Source: Eubacterium sp. (GTDB taxonomy: Bacteria > Bacillota > Clostridia > Lachnospirales > Lachnospiraceae). Taken from it: a DNA stretch of 44,278 nt. Of this stretch, positions 42,230-44,278 are shown piece by piece (position 1 is the first letter of the stretch; every line of letters begins with the position of its first letter). Made by a program: the position numbers and the translations under genes. The DNA lies in contig JAFXZW010000076.1 in NCBI GenBank assembly GCA_017541035.1, forward strand, positions 1 through 44,278, in the 5' to 3' direction. Below the pieces are notes generated by a model. It made no database searches, was not told the origin of the DNA, and was given only the letters and a program-made list of their open reading frames with translations.

Positions 42230-42592
42230 ATGCAAACAGTTTATGACTTTACATTACCCAAGGGATATATTGATTCTACAGGAGAAGTGCACCGCCGCGG
42301 AAAAATGCGGCTGGCAACAGCAGGTGATGAGATTTCGGCAACCAGGGATCCCAGAGTCCTGCAGAACCCTTCTTATCTGACGATCGTTGTTCTGAGTCGT
42401 GTGATCACGGAGCTTGAGGGTGTACAGGGAATATCTGCCACCGTGGTTGAAAAGCTCTTCACGGCAGATCTTGCTTATCTTCAGGATATGTACCAGAGAA
42501 TCAATGATATCGAACCTCCTACACTTAAGGCTGTTTGCCCGGATTGCGGAAAGACCTTTGAGGTACCGCTAAATTTTACCGGGGAGGGTTAA
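42230..42592 (+). CDS. CIS tail-assembly-chaperone-like protein with Cys pair
   Basis: 120 residues, resembling a conserved small protein found after the tube gene in CIS clusters. Seen: YDFTLPKGYIDSTGEVHRRG, MRLATAGDEISATRDPRVLQNPSYLTIVVLSRVIT (the R-L-A-T-A-x-D-E and D-P-R-V-x-x-N-P-x-Y-L-T motifs), FTADLAYLQDMYQRIN, and a C-terminal C-P-D-C-G zinc-knuckle half. I chose ATG 42230 over 42215 because AAGGAGG is 5 nt upstream. Close to the stop lies a slippery heptamer A AAT TTT (42571-42577), and the -1 frame is open into a DUF6760-like sequence, so a longer fused product is likely as well. Confidence 0.75.
   Translation: MQTVYDFTLPKGYIDSTGEVHRRGKMRLATAGDEISATRDPRVLQNPSYLTIVVLSRVITELEGVQGISATVVEKLFTADLAYLQDMYQRINDIEPPTLKAVCPDCGKTFEVPLNFTGEG
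42571..42577 (+). promoter_or_regulatory. Candidate -1 ribosomal frameshift site
   Basis: The heptamer reads A AAT TTT in the zero frame of the chaperone gene, the X-XXY-YYZ form. A GAGGT Shine-Dalgarno-like sequence lies 6 nt upstream (42560-42564), in the manner of dnaX-type stimulators. The zero frame stops 12 nt downstream (42590-42592), while the -1 frame runs on to 42804. Confidence 0.55.
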
Positions 42593-42804
42593 GGCTTTAT
42601 CCCGAGGATGAGCTTTACAGAGAGATGGCGTTTATCTCGTATTATTTTCACTGGAGTGAAGAGAACGTAATGATGTTGGAACACAGAGAACGGCGAAAAT
42701 GGTGCAAGGAGATATCCGGTATCAACAGGGAGCTGAACCCCTCCAAAGAAAAGAAAGAAAAGAGTATTACGGAGATGCAGCCCGCACGTTTTTCATTTAA
42801 TTAG
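42577..42804 (+). CDS. DUF6760-like small CIS protein, probably a frameshift extension
   Basis: Reading from 42577, the frame gives YRGGLRLYPEDELYREM followed by AFISYYFHWSEENVMMLEHR and ERRKWCKEI, then a basic tail. The pattern Y-P-E-x-x-L-Y-x-E-x-A-F-I-x-Y-x-F-H-W and L-E-H-R-E-R-R-x-W is that of the short DUF6760-type proteins next to CIS tube genes. The frame has no ATG, GTG or TTG before ATG 42625, which would remove the conserved LYPEDELYRE; the frame opens only at 42562, after a TGA. Either it starts at ATG 42625 (59 residues) or, more likely, it is reached by -1 frameshifting from the upstream chaperone gene. The stop is TAG at 42802-42804. Confidence 0.65.
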   Translation, partial: YRGGLRLYPEDELYREMAFISYYFHWSEENVMMLEHRERRKWCKEISGINRELNPSKEKKEKSITEMQPARFSFN

Positions 42805-42861
42805 AAGCTGTAAAGCCCATTGCAGACTGCAGAAACACAGTAAAACCATGAGGATTGACTA

Positions 42862-44278
42862 ATGGCAGGTGGAAATTACGACAGATCCAATAAGAAATCA
42901 CAGCTGAATCCGGCTGTGGCGTATGCTTTTGCGCTGCAGGTGGAGGCTGCTTTTTTCCTTCCTCTGAGAGCCGTTAGAGTATTCACGAAGGAGAATGAGT
43001 TCGACTACTATCAGGAGGGTGGACTGAATGATTATGTTCATTTGCTGAGAAAGCCCATTTCAAAGCCCTTTACTTTCCAGGTGGAAAGGTATATCGGCGT
43101 TGACGGGGGATTTCTTGATTTGAACTCAGGTTTTGTGGATCCACTGTCTCTGGGAACAGAGCTTATCCTTCCGGTTATTCTGTATGTTAACCGCAGTCCT
43201 GCTGGTGACTGGTATAAAAATATCAGCTTTACCAATTGCGCAAGAGCATACATTTTCACCGGCTGCACCGTGATTTCAAAGGAGTACGGAGAACTGAACG
43301 CGGAGCAGAGCAAGCTGCACACGGAGACGGTTACCATCGCGTACAGAGAACTTTTTGCAATCAACCAGATTAGTCCGGATTGGGAATCCGGAGGACAATG
43401 GGAATATGACGGGACCGTTGTAGGAGACGGAACGTCACATACCGAAAACCGCAATGTGAACGTAGCGGAGGAAATGAAAAAATGGAACTTCCCGGGGGCC
43501 AGACCGGATGGCAAGGAGGAGACGACACCGAGCACGGATCATAGATTGGTACGGAGTAATAAAACTGTTACAGTAACAACAAAGAAACCCAGTAAATGGA
43601 ATTTCCCAGGAGCCAGACTGGACGGTGCGGCAGAGACAACACCGAGTACGGATCATACTTTAAACCGCAGCGAGAACACGAGAGTGGGAATGAGCAAATG
43701 GAACTATCCCGGGACTTCGGAGGAAACGAAAAGTGTTGACCATACTCTGAACCGAAGTGTAAATGAAAAGGCTGATGCCAGTAAGTGGAATTTCCCGGGT
43801 GCTTCGGATAAAACCGCCAGTGTGGATCATGTCACAAACAGAAATGTTAATGTGAAGGCAGAGCCCAGCAAGTGGAACTTCCCGGGGGCAGAAGACGGAA
43901 CAGCCAGTGTGGACCATACAATTAACCGTAGTATTAACGAGAAGGCAGAACCCAGCAAGTGGAACTTCCCGGGGGCCGGCGATGAGACTGCCAGTGTGGA
44001 TCATACTGCAAACCGCAGCATGAATGACCAGAAAGCAGAGCCCAGCAAATGGAGCTTCCCGGGCGCCGAGGATGGAATGGCCAGCGTGGACCATACCACG
44101 AACCGAAATGTCAATGAGAAGGCAGAACCCAGCAAGTGGAGCTTCCCGGGTGCCGAGGATGGAACAGCCAGCGTGGATCATACCACGAACCGAAATATCA
44201 ATGAGAAGGCAGAACCCAGCAAGTGGAGCTTCCCGGGTGCCGAGGACGGAACGGCCAGCGTGGATCATACCACGAACC
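42862..44278 (+). CDS. Second tube-family protein with C-terminal KW-FPGA repeats (partial)
   Basis: At least 472 residues, cut by the window end. Residues 17-168 form a gp19-like tube domain: FALQVEAAFFLPLRAVRVFT, YYQEGGLNDYVHLLRKP, FTFQVERYIG, TNCARAYIFTGCTV and the closing TETVTIAYREL. A short linker follows, and from Lys207 nine repeats of KW(N/S)FPGA-x-D-x-T-A-S-V-D-H-T-x-N-R-x-x-N-x-K-A-E-P-S, 29 residues in the later copies, continue to the edge. CIS tube proteins are normally about 150 residues, so the repeat tail is unusual. ATG 42862 has AGGA 7 nt upstream. It may form the tube-baseplate junction, with the repeats bound to cargo or spike; that is inference. Confidence 0.8.
   Translation, partial: MAGGNYDRSNKKSQLNPAVAYAFALQVEAAFFLPLRAVRVFTKENEFDYYQEGGLNDYVHLLRKPISKPFTFQVERYIGVDGGFLDLNSGFVDPLSLGTELILPVILYVNRSPAGDWYKNISFTNCARAYIFTGCTVISKEYGELNAEQSKLHTETVTIAYRELFAINQISPDWESGGQWEYDGTVVGDGTSHTENRNVNVAEEMKKWNFPGARPDGKEETTPSTDHRLVRSNKTVTVTTKKPSKWNFPGARLDGAAETTPSTDHTLNRSENTRVGMSKWNYPGTSEETKSVDHTLNRSVNEKADASKWNFPGASDKTASVDHVTNRNVNVKAEPSKWNFPGAEDGTASVDHTINRSINEKAEPSKWNFPGAGDETASVDHTANRSMNDQKAEPSKWSFPGAEDGMASVDHTTNRNVNEKAEPSKWSFPGAEDGTASVDHTTNRNINEKAEPSKWSFPGAEDGTASVDHTTN
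43480..44278 (+). repeat. In-frame 87-bp tandem repeats, running off the window
   Basis: Units begin at 43480 and include near-identical copies starting at 44047, 44134 and 44221 (period exactly 87). Early units are longer and more diverged; late units are almost identical in DNA. This suggests recent tandem expansion toward the 3' end. Confidence 0.9.

Noticed and set aside
43660-44268. A 202-codon minus-strand open frame with striking repeats
   Set aside because: It is the antisense shadow of the KW-FPGA repeats of the plus-strand tube-family gene, which has clear homology in its first 168 residues; it has no ribosome site.
43480-44278. Possible CRISPR-like array because of regular repeats
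   Set aside because: The 87-bp repeats are contiguous, in frame and without unique spacers; they encode protein repeats.
24945-44278. Prophage or remnant phage tail
   Set aside because: There are no capsid, terminase, portal, integrase or lysis genes, while DUF4255, DUF4280 and DUF6760-like genes mark a contractile injection system. Downstream sequence is not visible, so this rests on what is here.

Overview
The window looks like chromosome of a low-to-moderate GC Firmicute, most likely a clostridial (Lachnospiraceae-type) bacterium. The evidence is the gene content and order (signal peptidase I, rnhB-yraN, a DUF512 Fe-S protein, der-plsY-gpsA, scpA-scpB, polA-coaE, lexA), strong AGGAGG-type ribosome binding sites, sigma-A promoters with 17-nt spacing, and a Firmicutes-type (CGAAC-N4-GTTYG) SOS box before lexA. 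All genes lie on the plus strand. I see no rRNA, tRNA or CRISPR array.

Positions 1-20495 are a housekeeping region: lepB, rnhB, yraN, a DUF512 protein, der, plsY, gpsA, scpA, scpB, a membrane-anchored metallophosphoesterase, an L,D-transpeptidase, rnhA, ilvN, ilvC, an AIM24-family protein, a zinc-finger membrane protein, polA, coaE, a membrane HD-GYP-type protein, a small unknown protein and lexA. A 180-bp nested palindromic element lies after ilvC, and degenerate ~31-bp repeats lie between yraN and the DUF512 gene.

Positions 20580-24903 hold one three-gene unit with overlapping genes: an exported, membrane-anchored protein with two fibronectin-III-like domains, a response regulator with a SARP-like winged-helix output, and a LytS-type histidine kinase.

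Positions 24945-44278 (running off the window) are the start of a contractile injection system (CIS) operon. Recognisable CIS parts are a fibre/baseplate-like protein, a DUF4255 (Afp16/Pvc16 N-terminal type) protein, a DUF4280 PAAR-like tip, the sheath, a first tube protein, a tail-assembly-chaperone-like protein, a DUF6760-like protein and a second tube-like protein. Between the first of these and the DUF4255 gene is an 11-kb block of five unusual envelope proteins: a kinase-fold-like membrane protein, a degenerate nucleotidyl-cyclase-like sensor, a MORN-repeat membrane protein, an exported TolC-like coiled-coil protein and a 1468-residue exported protein with ten ~65-residue repeats. ATPase, baseplate, spike and tape-measure genes are not in the window and would be expected downstream.

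The most interesting points are: (1) this CIS with a dedicated envelope block in an apparent monoderm, next to its own two-component system; (2) a tube-family protein carrying a C-terminal array of 29-residue KW-FPGA repeats; (3) a probable programmed -1 frameshift fusing the CIS chaperone to the DUF6760-like reading frame, analogous to lambda gpG/gpGT; (4) two intergenic cloverleaf-like elements that share architecture and a GCGAAGC-containing core but have unrelated stems; (5) a lexA SOS operator embedded in the upstream transcription terminator.
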